Positions 1 through 12,473 of a stretch of 64,000 nucleotides of DNA are shown here, in pieces. The notes below the pieces were generated by a model. The model did not search any database and was not told the DNA's origin. It saw nothing but the letters and a program-made list of their open reading frames with translations. Position numbers and translations under genes: made by a program. Each line of letters begins with the position of its first letter. The stretch's first letter is position 1. This DNA is from Pyronema omphalodes (taxonomy: Eukaryota > Ascomycota > Pezizomycetes > Pezizales > Pyronemataceae): contig JAJJXM010000068.1 of the NCBI GenBank assembly GCA_024516155.1, positions 124,001 to 188,000 of the forward strand, in the 5' to 3' direction.

Positions 1-2
1 CA

Positions 3-789
3 CGACAAAACTTATCACCAGTCCTTGCGGCTACCGTTCTCCTCCTTCTCGCCTGTCTCCAGACCGTCTCCGCACATTTCTCCATCGTCTACCCGGCCTG
101 GCGAGGAAACACATTGCTCCCCGACAAGCAATGGGACTACCCTTGTAAGCCCTCCTGATCTCCACAATATCTGTGCCGTAAGCCCCTCTAACTATCTATC
201 AGGCGGAGGTCAACGCGTTACAACTAACCGCACAAAATGGCCCATCGACGGTGGAGCGTTATCCATTATTCCCGGTTGGAATGCTGGCCACCCAACTTCC
301 TTCTGGTACATTAACATGGGTTTCGGTACAACTCCGCCGAACATGACAAATATCATCCAACCTGTATTCCAGCTTACGGGACCTTCGAAGGATCCTTTCC
401 CCGGACACTTTTGTCTTCCGGATTTGCCACTGCCGAAGAACGCAAGTGTTAAGGTTGGAGATAATGCTACATTACAGGTTATTCAAGTTGCGCTGCATGG
501 AGCCAGTTTGTATAACGTAAGTTACCTCCTTGGTCCATGGGAATGAATGAGGCGTGGATTGAAGAAGGTGAGAATTCTGAATAAAGCTAATATTCTCTAG
601 TGCGCCGATATCACATTTGTAGAGCGCGGCCAGGAAGACCCTATGCCAGAGGCAATGTGCTCTAACTCCTCAACAATTGGATTTAACCTTGTGTACACCA
701 CAACATCGGACAGCTTAAAGGCGATGGTTGTTCCTTCTTTGTTCACAGTCTTTGCATTGGTATTGGCTGTTGGAAACTGGGTGTTGTAA
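3..789 (+). CDS. BIM1-like (X325/LPMO-like) copper-site secreted protein, 5' end missing
   Basis: Three exons are visible: 3..144, 203..516 and 601..789. Introns of 58 and 84 bp have GTAAG donors. The start codon lies upstream of the window. The first visible residues form a hydrophobic signal peptide ending VSA, so the mature protein would begin with His, in the motif HFSIVYPAWRG. An N-terminal His, then YPC-GG, TNRTxWP and GG, matches the copper acquisition factor BIM1-like family. Members of that family bind copper through the N-terminal His and are usually GPI-anchored. The C-terminus here is a hydrophobic tail (SLFTVFALVLAVGNWVL), as expected for GPI attachment. Four or more N-glycosylation sequons are present. 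The splice phases join cleanly, and the first junction rebuilds the conserved Cys. A role in copper handling at the cell surface is inferred from the family. Confidence 0.85.
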
Positions 790-1935
790 GGAAAGATTAT
801 GAAATGGTGTTGATGAGTGCGATATGGAGGCCCCTTGTACATATGGTTCAGGTTGCGAAGACTAAGTACCTGACGTGCTTTTGTGGTGCGTTTTTGTATA
901 TATTAGCTTTTCTTTTGGGATCTCATTTGGTTATATCAATGTTTTTATTGAATTATCAGCAGTTTTGGTTCAACGCTCAGAGTATGTGTGCAACGCAGGT
1001 TAGTTGTGATGCGAGATGTGCGATTTATCCGTCCATTTAGTAAACGATTAATGGATTGCTCCTGTACTCAACTGTTTCCTTATTGGGTGGTTCTGGCGTG
1101 ACCAATACGACTAATGTCTCGGCTCCAGAATAATGTCACATAATTTACATTTCCATTATTTTAGTCAGCGTATGATTGCATAAATAAACAAATGGAGCCA
1201 TTCTCCCCGCTTAAGCTCAACTAGGCAACCTCATTTCGTCATAGAAAAAAGCACAATACACCCCATGATCGATGCCTTTGGTATTCGTCGTTATAGATAA
1301 ACAAATCAATTTGACTGACAAAACTTGAAACTCATGAAAATTGAAGATAATTAAATCGCCACATGGCTGCCTAACACCCCAAGCACGTTGTTGACAGCTG
1401 TAGGTTTGCGTGTACATTGGTACCTGCTTGTTTTCAGGAAATCCACGCTTGGCAAGGGGCAGTGGGAATTTCTTATTTATCACGGGGGGTTTATGAGTAT
1501 CGGATTATCACTCGCAACCCATTAAATAATTTGCAGTATGGCATGCGCAGCGCTTTCATGTCTTTATTACGAATAGTTCTTCGCATCTTTATGATTCGCT
1601 TTGTATAGCCTACATGCCGTGGTATTGTTTTATCAGTCTCCGTATCATAAGGCTAGCCAAATATAGTTATACCTTTGTCACTTTCATTTTGATACCCAAG
1701 ACTCAAGTAACGGCGTCGTTTGGCATCTACGTATTTTCACCGCCCAGATGCTATGTACAACATATTCGATGAAGCTCTAGTCATCAGTTATGATTCGTGT
1801 GATTCTTCGTTTTGATAATTATTCGCTCACTTGAAACTCATATTATACTGTAGAATTCAAGAAATTTTTATATTGTGTGCAGCATATTGGAGCTGCTAAA
1901 TAACTCCATATTTAAGCAACTCGGGCAGGCACCAT
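790..1935. other. gene-free stretch
   Basis: This is the 3' flank of the BIM1-like gene. I see no supported gene, tRNA or repeat. Open frames here are short and show no splice-linked continuation. Confidence 0.5.
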
Positions 1936-1967
1936 CCCTATGGTACAAGAAAACGAGTGAGAGTGGT

Positions 1968-2560
1968 TTAGTTCAAACACCTTTGTGGTTTAGCTAAACA
2001 CCGAAAATGTTTAGTTAAACACCCTAAACACCAAAGTTGTTTAGTCTGATTTAAGGTGTTTAGCTAAACCACACATCGTTGTTTGAAAGTGTTTAGTTAA
2101 ACACCCCTAAACACCGAAGTTGTTTAGTGTGATTTACAGTGTTTAGCTAAACCACCTAGCGTTGTTTAGTTAAACAACTACCTTGACTTTTTTTTTGTGG
2201 GGTTCATTTAAACACCCTAGGGGTGTTTAAATAAACATCTTTTTTTCGCTTATTCTTTGGGGTCTATTAAAACCATCCAAAGTGGTTTAAATAAACACCC
2301 AATTTGTGTTTAGGGATGTTTAAATAAACACCTTCTTTTTCGATTCTTTGGTGTTTATTTAAACACCCTAGGGGTGTTTAGATAAACAACCAATTTGTGT
2401 TTAAGGATGTTTGAATAAACACCTTCTTTTTTACATATTCTTTGGGGTTTATTAAAACACCCTAGGGGTGTTTAAATAAACACCATCTTCTTCGCTTATT
2501 CTTCGGTGTTTATTTGAACTATCCTCTGATGTTTAAATAAACATCTACAGTCCACTTCCT
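1968..2560. repeat. palindromic GTTTA/TAAAC repeat array
   Basis: Roughly 600 bp are built from short units such as GTGTTTAGTTAAACACC and GGTGTTTAAATAAACACC, many of them self-complementary. At about 2005-2175 there are two diverged copies of a unit of about 105-110 bp. Between 2200 and 2540 the CACCCTAGGGGTGTTTAAATA core recurs several times. The units could form cruciforms or serve as clustered binding sites; both are inference. Confidence 0.8.
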
Positions 2561-3169
2561 AGGGATGGCTTTTCCATGGTTCATATAAATCACCCTGCAG
2601 TGTTCTACTGAACATTCAGTTTTAAACTGTAGAGCTGTCTTCCGCTTATGTTTGTTGATGGAAGTGGATATTGCCTTAGTGCGCATCCCTTCCTTATGTT
2701 CTGTTCGTTCTGCCGTTGTTGTTCCTCGTTCTTGATCCATTTTATTTACTTGTTTCTCCACCTCCATCTTTCCCTCTTGTTTGACTGTAAGTTTTTCCTC
2801 ATGTCAAATGTTTGTCCCTGAACAGAATGTGCTAGTTCATACACCATACGCCACCGGAGGGAAAAAAGAGAGAGAGAGAGGGAATTGGGATATGAACTTC
2901 TAGATACTCGCTGAGTCAAGTACTGCAAACTAACCTCACAAATATCTACAATGCTAACCCGACCAACAGGATGCTCAGAAAACCTAAGTCTATTTATTGA
3001 AGCGAAGCATGATTCCAGCATATGTAAGGGTCAATTAAAACAGGCACAAAGCGAATGGTACAACACAGAGAGGAGGAGCAGGAGTAGGAGGGGTAAGGAG
3101 GGAGGTGGGAGGTTCCTGTATCTATAGATAGAAGACCTGGCAATAGCTAGAAACATGTTACATAATGCG

Positions 3170-3490
3170 CGAGTGGTTTAGTAATTAATTTAACACATTT
3201 AAAAAATATCTGAGGTGCTTGATCAAACCACTATTGTGCAAGGTGTTTGGAGGTGTTTAGTAGGTGTTTAAAAAGGTGTTTAATTCGGTGTTTAAAGGTG
3301 TTTAGTAGGTGTTTAAAAAGATGTTTAATTCGGTGTTTAAAGGTGTTTAGTAGGTGTTTAAAAAGGTGTTTAGTAGGTGTTTAAAGGTGTTTAGTAGGTG
3401 TTTAAAGAGGTGTTTAGTAAATGAATTTTGTGGGTGTTTGAATTAAACACCTTTTGTGGTTTAAAGTGTGGTTTGATTAAACACCTTTTT
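3170..3490. repeat. direct GGTGTTTA repeat array
   Basis: GGTGTTTAAA and GGTGTTTAGTA units of 10-13 bp repeat about 15 times, most densely at 3236..3425. They use the same core word as the array at 1968..2560, but mainly in one orientation. Confidence 0.8.
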
Positions 3491-3504
3491 TTTGTACCAC
3501 AGGG

Positions 3505-6201
3505 CTATTTCTTTTTTCCACATTCAATCACTCGGCTTTCATGTCCGTCACTCATGTATCATACGTTGTGATATCGATAGGAGGTACTGAATCATGACAA
3601 CCAAGTTTGGTTACTAGGCATCTGGCGGACACTAGGATTGGCGTAGATGAGTATCTCCATATTTCAACGGCAGGGGGGAGTCACTATTGGTCCGTAAAAA
3701 AGATATTTTCATTCCGTCATTCTTATGTGAAACACTCAAGGCCATTTTACATGTATTAGAAAATCAATACTGTAAATCCAAGCATAGCGTAGTGTTGACG
3801 TATGATGGGGGCAATGATATTCCTCTATCACTCGCATTCCAACAATCTATGGCTAGGACGTCTAGTTTCCCAATCCATACATTCCATGATTATCATACAG
3901 TAGTTCCTACAGGCCATGCGTACTCGAAAATGTTACCATGGGCTCGGAGCACTTGCTTATGTCCGTTATTAGCAATGGGTGAATAGACAGCTCAAATTCA
4001 ACCTGAAACTAGTTATGTCGCGTCGCAGCATCAGCGTGAGACACTTCCACATCGTGGGGGTTTGCATATCCCTTTTCACTCGTACTGTAGCGAGTGATGT
4101 TACACTGGAAATGACTAGCGAACAATCATCCATTTTTTCCTTCCGAGTGTGAAAAACCACTTGCAATCTGTCATTCTCCCAGTTATTCGAGTTTGTCATG
4201 TGGGATTCTGTAAATTTCCAAGTTACAGAAACCAATTACTAAGCAACCATATCCTATGTTTTCCTCGCCTATGTAAATACCTTGTCATAGACGTCGGGGG
4301 CTACTAGGTGCATTAATACATAATTACCCATTGCGCCTCATTCCTAACAAGACCTTGTATGGGAAACCTTTGAGCGAAAAGCACTCCACGATACCTCTCG
4401 ACGAATTCTCATCAAGTATCTCAGTAATCTGCTAAAACCCCACCACGTGGCCTCCATCCCGCAAAACGTGACGCCGCGTAATCCCAACGTCAGCCGCTCA
4501 GCTGTAGGCTCCGTCGACAAAAACGGCGTTTAAGCAGGCCGCTTTTTTATCGAGGCCATCCTATCGAAGGTTCAAAGCTTACTCTCGATTCCAGGTGAGG
4601 ATTATTCAACCGAGCAAGTTTCCTAGGCGGTTATGCGGCGTAAGGCGTATTTCATTTAAAATGTTTATCTTCGTTCTCCAGTAAGATAGTATGGATGTGG
4701 AAGGTAAATAATGGGGTGGTTATTATCAGAATCTTCAAAAATAAAACAGTGAAGAGCGGTTGTTAAGAATAGCGACGCATGAGTATAATTAACTACCACG
4801 GACGAGGTACCGCGACGGATGCGTGGCCGTCAAAAATAGTGAATACTACATCTTAAAGTTTCCCGTCTTATCGTGCTGCCATCGCTCCACTCCAGAGTTT
4901 CGGTATGTTCCACCAAATGTACAGTTTACCGTGCCGAGGGGACACAGCATATGAGTCTCGAGCATCTTTGTGAGTACGCACATATGGGCGCCTATACTCT
5001 TTCGGTACATAGACTGTACATACACTCAATGATCTTCACCAGGAATCAGCGATCGCCGACACGGATATAACCACAAATACAGGGCTGGACCATATACATA
5101 GTTCGGTACCTACTGAGATACATACTCCACTAAACCACGAGGACGGGATTTGAATTTCTTTGGTCCTACATAGGTCTTTTGGGCCTCGGTCAGCGTGTAA
5201 TTGAATAAACGAATAAATAAATAAATACTCCATTTAGGACATATGCAGATTACCGGACGCTTGGTTGAGGTAACGTCATGATAAGGCTTGGCGAGTGTCA
5301 AATTACTGTGTCTCGTTACAAGCTTTCGAGTGACGTCTCATGAGTCTATGTTGTCATGTAGCCCTGAGCTGAGCTTACCACCAATCCGCACACTGTGTTT
5401 TGCCTTAACTCTCTCAATTTTTAGTAAAATCACATGATTTTGAATTTTCGGAATCACCATTTCACTCTCTTTTAAACCTAAATATTAACGCTGATGTGGC
5501 AAGTTATTTTAATAATTTGATGGCCGGTAACTCCTACAAGCTGTCGGAATTTCAAGCTTCAGCCTCCGGTATCTTTAAGCTCATAAATCTATTTTTTTCG
5601 CATACTGATATGATTGTGTTCATGAGATCTGTCAATCTAAGATTATTCGCCATATTGCATAAAGAAATGTAAGGTACATCATAGCACATATTAATGGCTT
5701 ATCGGCGGAGCTGCGAGCAACGTGCTTATGTTTAAATGCAGTATAAGTTAAATACGAGGGTTACTAGAGATGCATTTGTATGGATCCCTCTACTGGAACA
5801 GATACACATAGAGCGTCTGTCCAATGGAACCCAAAAACGAGTGGGCGTCTAGCGTTTATGGTTCGACAATCACCCCTCCACATTTGAATTTTGTGACCTG
5901 AGAATGATCATCAGAACCTAATTTTATTATTCTCCAGTATTAAAATTAACTCTTGTTTTTGTTGGAAGATGCTGGAAGGGTCGACGGTCGACGTTGGGTG
6001 GAGGTTATTTTGCACGACGACCCCTGTCAACTAAGTGTTCGGCAATCTACTCCAAAACGGCTATGGCTTTTGCAGGACTACACACCGCGTGCAAATACAT
6101 ACAAAGCGCTAAATGCCTTAGCTACGTCGTTCTGGACCAGTTCGAGAATCAAAAAGGACAGAAAAGAAAGGAACTTAATTAAATTGCCGTTCAAAAAGAA
6201 A
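3505..6201. other. gene-free stretch
   Basis: Nothing recognisable is encoded. The longest frames are under 130 codons, have no splice-linked partners and resemble random translation. Base composition is even and there are no microsatellites, unlike the gene-free DNA at 36-41 kb. Confidence 0.5.
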
Positions 6202-6287
6202 TTCCGTTACGGGGAATTGAACCCCGGTCTGGCCGGTTTTATGCTCTACATGAGAGCGGCCGATGCTAGCCACTACACCATAACGGA
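6202..6287 (-). tRNA. tRNA-Glu (CTC) with 14-nt intron
   Basis: The reverse strand folds as a full cloverleaf. The acceptor is TCCGTTA/TAACGGA, the anticodon stem GGCCG/CGGCC and the T-arm CGGGG-TTCAATT-CCCCG. The anticodon loop starts CTCTCA, giving anticodon CTC, and the intron follows position 37. The intron carries AGAGC, which can pair with the anticodon region as in eukaryotic pre-tRNA introns. A T5 tract directly downstream is a pol III terminator. This is one of four copies in the window. Confidence 0.95.
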
Positions 6288-9200
6288 GTTGAATATCAGC
6301 AATTGTAAAATGATATGGACCCTTAATAAGCTTTAAATGTAAATAATAAGCCCCTTCAAATGACAGCCGTCCCAGCACCTTCTCGAACAAGGCAGAAATT
6401 CCCCGGCATATCGCCGGATGTCAAAGTAAAGGTCGAGGTTGAGTGACTTCGGAACGATGCTGCTTGCACTTCTTTGGGGGTGGCCGGGAAGTGAAGATTC
6501 GATGCCCTTTCCGCGCGTAGACGTACTGCATCCGAGTTTTGCACACCCAAATACGTTATCAGCGTTTGTATAGATACCAAATAAAAACGACGTGAACTAC
6601 CGTGATCATCTCCGTTTAATCTGATAGCTCGGTCGATTACGATCCTGCTCTGGCAACATACATGTGCGAGTGCTGTGAGATGATTCAATTCCTGTCGCAA
6701 GGCGAAATCGGAATTTCTGCGAATATTGTACGAAAATATTGTCAAAAACAACTTCAATTAATACCAGTAAAGGAGGAATAGAAGATAGTGTAGAGATGTA
6801 ATTAAATAAATCAAAAATGAGGGCCGTAGATAGTTCGATCTTGCATACAATTTCACCCTATCCAACCATTGCGAATTAGCACGCTTTTAGATTTTATACT
6901 GGTCTCATGAAGTACGCACCGAGAATACGCCAAGTTTTTCATCGTTCATGAAAAAAATGTCAGATACTGATCCGAGCTCGGGCTCGGTTTCATCGTGGCA
7001 CTTTTATGGTAGTACCCGGTGGCTGTATGTACTATGCAGCCAACCCTCGGATGTTTAACATATTGGCGTCACAAAATTCCTTGATTTCAGAATTTATTTC
7101 CCTGATTCCAAGTATACATGTAACGATTATAAAGTTCGTTACAACAACATACGATAGCGAGGAGCTATGAGCCGTCTGTTGCGGTTTTCTCCCTATCAGC
7201 AGCCGACCTTCGGTTTTGAAGCCCCTTTGTGTTTTGAACAACGTTGAAAGCCAATATTTAGGGCTCGGTATTGTGTTACGGATTCTATGGTTACATAATT
7301 GCGCAATCACGCCTATATTAAATGCACTGGTCCATCATATGTAACGAAGGCAGCATTTTTCAACGTTTCCTCTAAAATTTCGTTACAGAAACACAGACTA
7401 TTTTGGTCGACGACTTAAATATCAATGTTCAGGTGAGGAGACAGTGCTACTCAATGAAGTTTAAGAGTCCACGGTTAAGTCTTGTGGGAGCATAGGGTTT
7501 GACTTTTGCGTTACGAATGACCATGGTGCCATGCATCTCCTCACGCTGATTGCCTTAAAACTCCCTAGACCATGCCATCAATTATTTGGTATACTGATCT
7601 CGCAGTCGAGTAGAAAGTACATGTGGATATCGATCTGAACACCCCCGGACGGACACGGACATTGGACACGGGGTGCAGTTTGTAGCCTTCTCCCTATGTA
7701 GTCCAAGATCCCATCTATTTGAAAACTTTCCATTATTTTGGCTCACATGCACTGCAATAGGCCTTAAATACAATACTGTCAAGGCTGTCACCCCGATCCG
7801 ATATCACTCGATGAGAAGAATTTATACATTTGACAGCTGACAATTCATACAATGCGGTATTAATTGCCCTACAGAATGACGTCGTCTTGGTCAGTTTGCA
7901 GATGCTGGAGATTACTCTCTTAGAATTATCAAGGTCAGATACCTCGTGGTAGTCTCCTCACTATTATCGCGCGGCATCTGTGCTATTCTGCGCCTATTTA
8001 GAGTCGAACTAGGTGAAGCGGCACAAATGATAAGGCTAACCTTAGCGCACACGGAAAATGAAATTTGGGTCTGTATCGTATGTGAGTCTACACTCTGTTG
8101 ACAGCGGTATGTAGCTAGTATCCCACCGAAGATCATGTACGGCTAGGCTGCGCGAGTGAGTACATATGCCTACCTCGTACTTAGGATGCTCTAATGCGCG
8201 AAGCCACCTCAAATGACTATTCGTCTGTGTTGTACAGCGCGCTCTCCGAAAATCCCGTATTTAGATAATTTTCAACTGCACAGTAATATTAGTGCAAACC
8301 CGGAACCATGGTTATAACCTAATCAAGAACAGTCGTAGAAGCTGAATCTCCGCACTTGACATTCAAAAGCCTGGACACTGATTGTATCAACTAGCCATCT
8401 CCCATCTCATAACAATGTCATCAAGTTCATCGCGTGATTAGTCTTTCAATGAAGAGCACACAGCACGGTTCGCCTTTACCGAAAATCGGAGTTGGGGTAC
8501 CAAGCCAAGGCTGATTCGACCCATGAAATTTATATAACACAAAACAACCAAACAATACAATGGCACGTGATTCACCGTTACATTTCCATTAAGGCAGTGT
8601 TCCCCACCTTCACCAACGTTGGAGTAATTGATTCATTCCTACCACCTCTTACAGTACATAGCTAGGGATGAAACTACATAGATAGGAAGTTGTGTCTCAT
8701 GGATATGTGTGGATAACGCCCCCATATTAGCGAGGCAATGGTATTTGTTTTGTCTTGTATCTATATAAAATCATAAGTCTTCTGCAGCTTACCAGGCCAA
8801 ATCGAGCGATGTTTCCCACATTCTTTTCCTCCCTGACGCCACAAAGGATATAAAGATATGTATGTAATTTGGTTTTGAGTACCGTGCGGCCTGGCGTGCA
8901 GACAAATAAAATTCACCATGATATCATATGCAACCGACAAAATCTACGTTTGAGATTATCAGCACTCTAAATATGTATCATATTTCGTCATTTGTACTAT
9001 AAAGTTAATTTAATTCATCTAATACATGCAACGAATCTGAAAAATCATGGGATATCGGCTCGATTTCTTGACAGGTGATTTCAGAAGCAACTGATGTACT
9101 TCGGAGTCTGAATCGCTTAGAACCGTCGAATTTTGCACTTTCCGGTTAATCCATCGAAAATGCAGGGTCCTAATATTATATTGGAAATATATTGCTTTCA

Positions 9201-11081
9201 GGATCATATGCATACAGTGCAAAGTGATAAAATCATTATGCCATATTTGGACAGACAGGCTGAACGTTGTAGGACTCACAGCAATGAAGCAATTTGATGA
9301 TTAGCTGCAGGGATAAGGCATCATGATGCCTGGTCAAGCGGAAGAGGTCGAAACGGGCTGACGTTTGACCATTGTACTCCTATCCAATGACCACAAAAAA
9401 GCAGTCAGCTCTGAATCATGTACTCTACAACATTCGACGGCCTTATTGGTTCCCAGCCGAACAAAGACTCTTAGCTCAGAGATGCATGCCGGCCCGGCTG
9501 TTGAAACACGTTGTCCTACCATCCCATCATGAGCTGGGAAATAGGTGCAGCTATGCAGTGTAACAGACTCTGTCGACCCATCTATCGAAACATGCATTTC
9601 TTACCATGATCCTCCGCAACGCACGCTCATCTGCCACTATGAAAAACCAACGAGTTCATAGCCGAGATTCTTTCCTTCATTCCTTTACCCTTCTACCCAT
9701 TGACTAGTGAAACCCATATCCAGTCTACCGGTACATGTCAATGGCCTCATCCTTGGTGGGCAAACCACGAGATTTACACACGTAGGACGTCAAACAAGCA
9801 GAGCACGAGCACCAAGCTCTCAAAAGATCACACGTCTTGTTGAAATCGAAAGAGCACATCGACGATAAGGCCATAAGTTGCACCGTGAGCCGAGCACCAG
9901 CATTTCATCAACAAAGATGTTCGCACTGCATATACAAACGGATAGCCACTTCATTTTTTCACATTCTCCTTACCGGGATATCACTTGGGGATTACTACGT
10001 GGTGATTGTTTGTAGTGCTGTATGTTCCCGGATTAATACCGTAGAAGATATGAGCACAAAGAATTTGAAAAGAGAGCCTTGTGAGAAGGAGATAATGAAT
10101 GGCTTCCTATCAATCCTTTGGGGGCGATAGATGATGTCCAAGAGGACAAAAAACCCGACTATGTTCGAAGTAGAGCGTTGTATATGTTGAGTTAAATATG
10201 TGGAGGCGTTATGACACTCTAAAATTAAGAGAGAAGGAATTCAGTAATAATGAATAGCCATTTTTGCCAAAATTTACCAGAACCATCAAACGGAATAGAC
10301 CGACCGGAGGTCATCCGGTGGATTTACACTTGCATATTTACAAGCGTCTGGCCGCAATCCTGTCCGATTCAAGTAGTGCATATTGTAGGCAGGCCTAATT
10401 GTAGGAGTTCCTTCGAAATGCAAGGCTGTTGATATCAAGATGACGGTCGAGCCATTCAGAAATTCTCCAATCGGGAAGATCCTTTTTGCAGTGTGTAACT
10501 AATTATCGGCATCTAGCACCACCTCAAAGCAAATACTTGCAATAGATCATACGTGGGTCAGACCGGGGGTTTCACGAATATGCTTCTTGGTACACAAAAG
10601 GTAGAACTGCTGTGACCATGATGCCTCCATTAGTTCATCATTCTTCAGGCTGGAAAAAACAATATTAGTGTATACAATACGTGAATTTGTCCTTAGTACT
10701 ACCGAAAACCCGAACCAAAGAGTGGGATTACGCTCTCCCGGATTGTGCACACCGCAGTCAGCGCTCAGGTATATAGATAAAGCTATCCTCCCCCCTCTAC
10801 CTTAATCCACCAACAGCTTCTCATCTCACCAGGTTTTCTTTTGCTCTCCGCAACGGGTCGATCGAACGCTGTCTCACGCCTGAAATAAATCGGATCTTCC
10901 CAATCCCTCCACGATTCTATAATTACGTCCCCTTTTCAGTTGCATCACCGCTTAACACCTGGCCTGTTATTGCAGCGGCTGGCGTTAGCAGTACCTTTGG
11001 ATTATAAGTATTATACGACCGCCCAGGAGTTCCTAAACAGATCTCAGTTATAAACTCGAACATCAAAAAGAAAACATCGAA
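6288..11081. other. gene-free stretch upstream of the aquaporin gene
   Basis: No gene, RNA or clear repeat is seen over almost 4.8 kb. Frames reach at most about 130 codons and none shows domain signatures or splice-linked extension. The last 300 bp form the aquaporin promoter, with a TATATAGATAA at 10770..10780 followed by a C/T-rich tract, an arrangement common in fungal core promoters. Confidence 0.5.
10770..10800 (+). promoter_or_regulatory. possible aquaporin core promoter (TATA-like plus CT tract)
   Basis: A TATATAGATAA element is followed by a pyrimidine run (CCTCCCCCCTCTACC), about 290 bp before the aquaporin ATG. TATA-like boxes followed by CT-rich runs often mark fungal transcription starts. 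There is no direct support here. Confidence 0.3.
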
Positions 11082-12170
11082 ATGGCAGGAAAGAACCGTT
11101 CATCAACCTCCACAACTCCAATTGCGGATGAGAGTGGTCTCTCAGGTCGCCGCATGACCCACATCAGTCCGGCTAAAAACTGTATGTTATTCACCCTCTC
11201 TGTTCTCAGTGGCTAGCAAGAGCTAACACAAAATCTGCAGTGGCTATCGCAGTTGTATGTTCTGTAATTTCCCTGGTCTATTGCATATACTAACAACTGA
11301 GACAGGCCGGCGAATTCATCGGGACGTTTATGTTCCTCGGAATGGCATACATGGCCGTCCAGGCCGTGGTGAATGCAGATACCGCCGACCAGTCTATTTC
11401 TAAATTGCTTTACATTGCTTTTGCATTCGCTGTCTCTCTCACCGTCAACGTCTGGCTATTCTATCGCGTTTCCGGCGGCCTCTTTAACCCCTCCCTTACT
11501 CTCGCCTTCGTTCTCCTCCGTCTTATGCCACCGATGAAGGGTGCTCTGCTCATTGCAGCTCAGCTCCTTGGTGGAATTGTAGCTGCCGGTGTTGCTCAGG
11601 CTATTACACCCGGAACCTTGAACGTTGAGACAACTTTGGGACCAGGAGTTTCTACTGCACAAGGATTCTTTATCGAGGCCATCTTGACTGCGGAGCTTTG
11701 CATGGCGGTTCTCATGGTATGCACCTAATGCATCCTTAAATCAGTGTGGCGTTCATATCTAACACATTGTGCAGATTGCAGTTGAAAAGCACCGAGCTAC
11801 ATTTATGGCACCCCTCGTCATTGGATGTGCTTTGGGAATCGGACATTTGGTTGGAATCAGCTTCACTGGAGCTTCAATGAATCCAGCGAGATCATTCGGT
11901 CCGGCGGTGGTTTCGGCAAACTTTGAGAAGTCGCACTGGATCTATTGTAAGTTCCCCCGAGACACAGAGAGTTCCATCAGAAACCCGCGCGCTAACTATG
12001 ACGCAGGGATCGCTCCTTCTCTCGGAGCCGCAGCTGCTGCCGGTATTTACAAGCTTCTATTGATTGTTGATTACACCACCGCCAACCCCGGTCAGGACTC
12101 GGATGGAGCAGAAATCGAGTCCAGAGGAACAGTTTTCATTGATGAGACTGCTGGAGAGGGTAGAGCGTAA
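11082..12170 (+). CDS. orthodox aquaporin (MIP family)
   Basis: Five exons (11082..11181, 11241..11254, 11306..11716, 11775..11946, 12007..12170) give a 286-residue membrane protein. Exon 2 is only 14 bp, and all junctions keep phase. The first pore motif reads NPS (residues 99-101, in GGLFNPSLT), an Ala-to-Ser variant. The second is canonical NPA (211-213, in [12 protein letters not shown]). The Arg after the second motif is the selectivity-filter Arg typical of water-selective channels. The absence of the long loop-E insert of fungal aquaglyceroporins also points to an orthodox aquaporin. The short soluble N-terminus (about 38 residues) is Ser/Thr-rich. Water transport across the plasma membrane is inferred from the family. 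Confidence 0.92.
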
Positions 12171-12473
12171 TGGCTTGGAGTACGAGCGTGTTAACATCAG
12201 TATGTTACACTGTTATGATTGTGATGTAACCCCCTTACATGGTGGCCACGTGAAGCGTGTGTGGTGTGGCTGATCAAGGGGTACTTTCCTATTTTGTCAT
12301 GGTTATTTGATTTGCTGGGTTGTTTTCGCTTTTTATGCTTATTTTGGGTTTTATATTTCCTTTGTTGTGGGGGAAAAAGGTGCATACGGTCATTTGGGTT
12401 TCATATGTTTTCTGGATCGATTATATAATTTATAGGTACGATGTACGCGCATATTATATCAAAATAGTTTCAA
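12171..12473. other. 3' flank of aquaporin gene
   Basis: A T-rich 3' untranslated and flanking region, with no further gene seen. Confidence 0.5.

Larger units (their letters stand above)
1936..3504. mobile_element. candidate non-autonomous DNA transposon with subterminal GTTTA arrays
   Basis: The ends form imperfect terminal inverted repeats. The left end at 1936..1953 reads CCCTATGGTACAAGAAAA, and the reverse complement of 3486..3504 reads CCCTGTGGTACAAAAAAAA. Just inside each end lies a dense array of GTTTA/TAAAC words, at 1968..2560 on the left and 3170..3490 on the right. The left array contains many palindromes of the type GGTGTTTAAATAAACACC. The right array is mostly direct GGTGTTTAAA units. 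No transposase-like frame lies between them, and I see no target-site duplication. Inverted ends plus subterminal repeats recall fungal DNA transposons, but I cannot assign a superfamily. Confidence 0.5.

Noticed and set aside
5953..6336. 127-codon frame across 6.2 kb with GELNPGLAGFMLYMR
   Set aside because: The protein-like stretch is the translated antisense of tRNA-Glu; the same words appear at the 56.6 kb copy.
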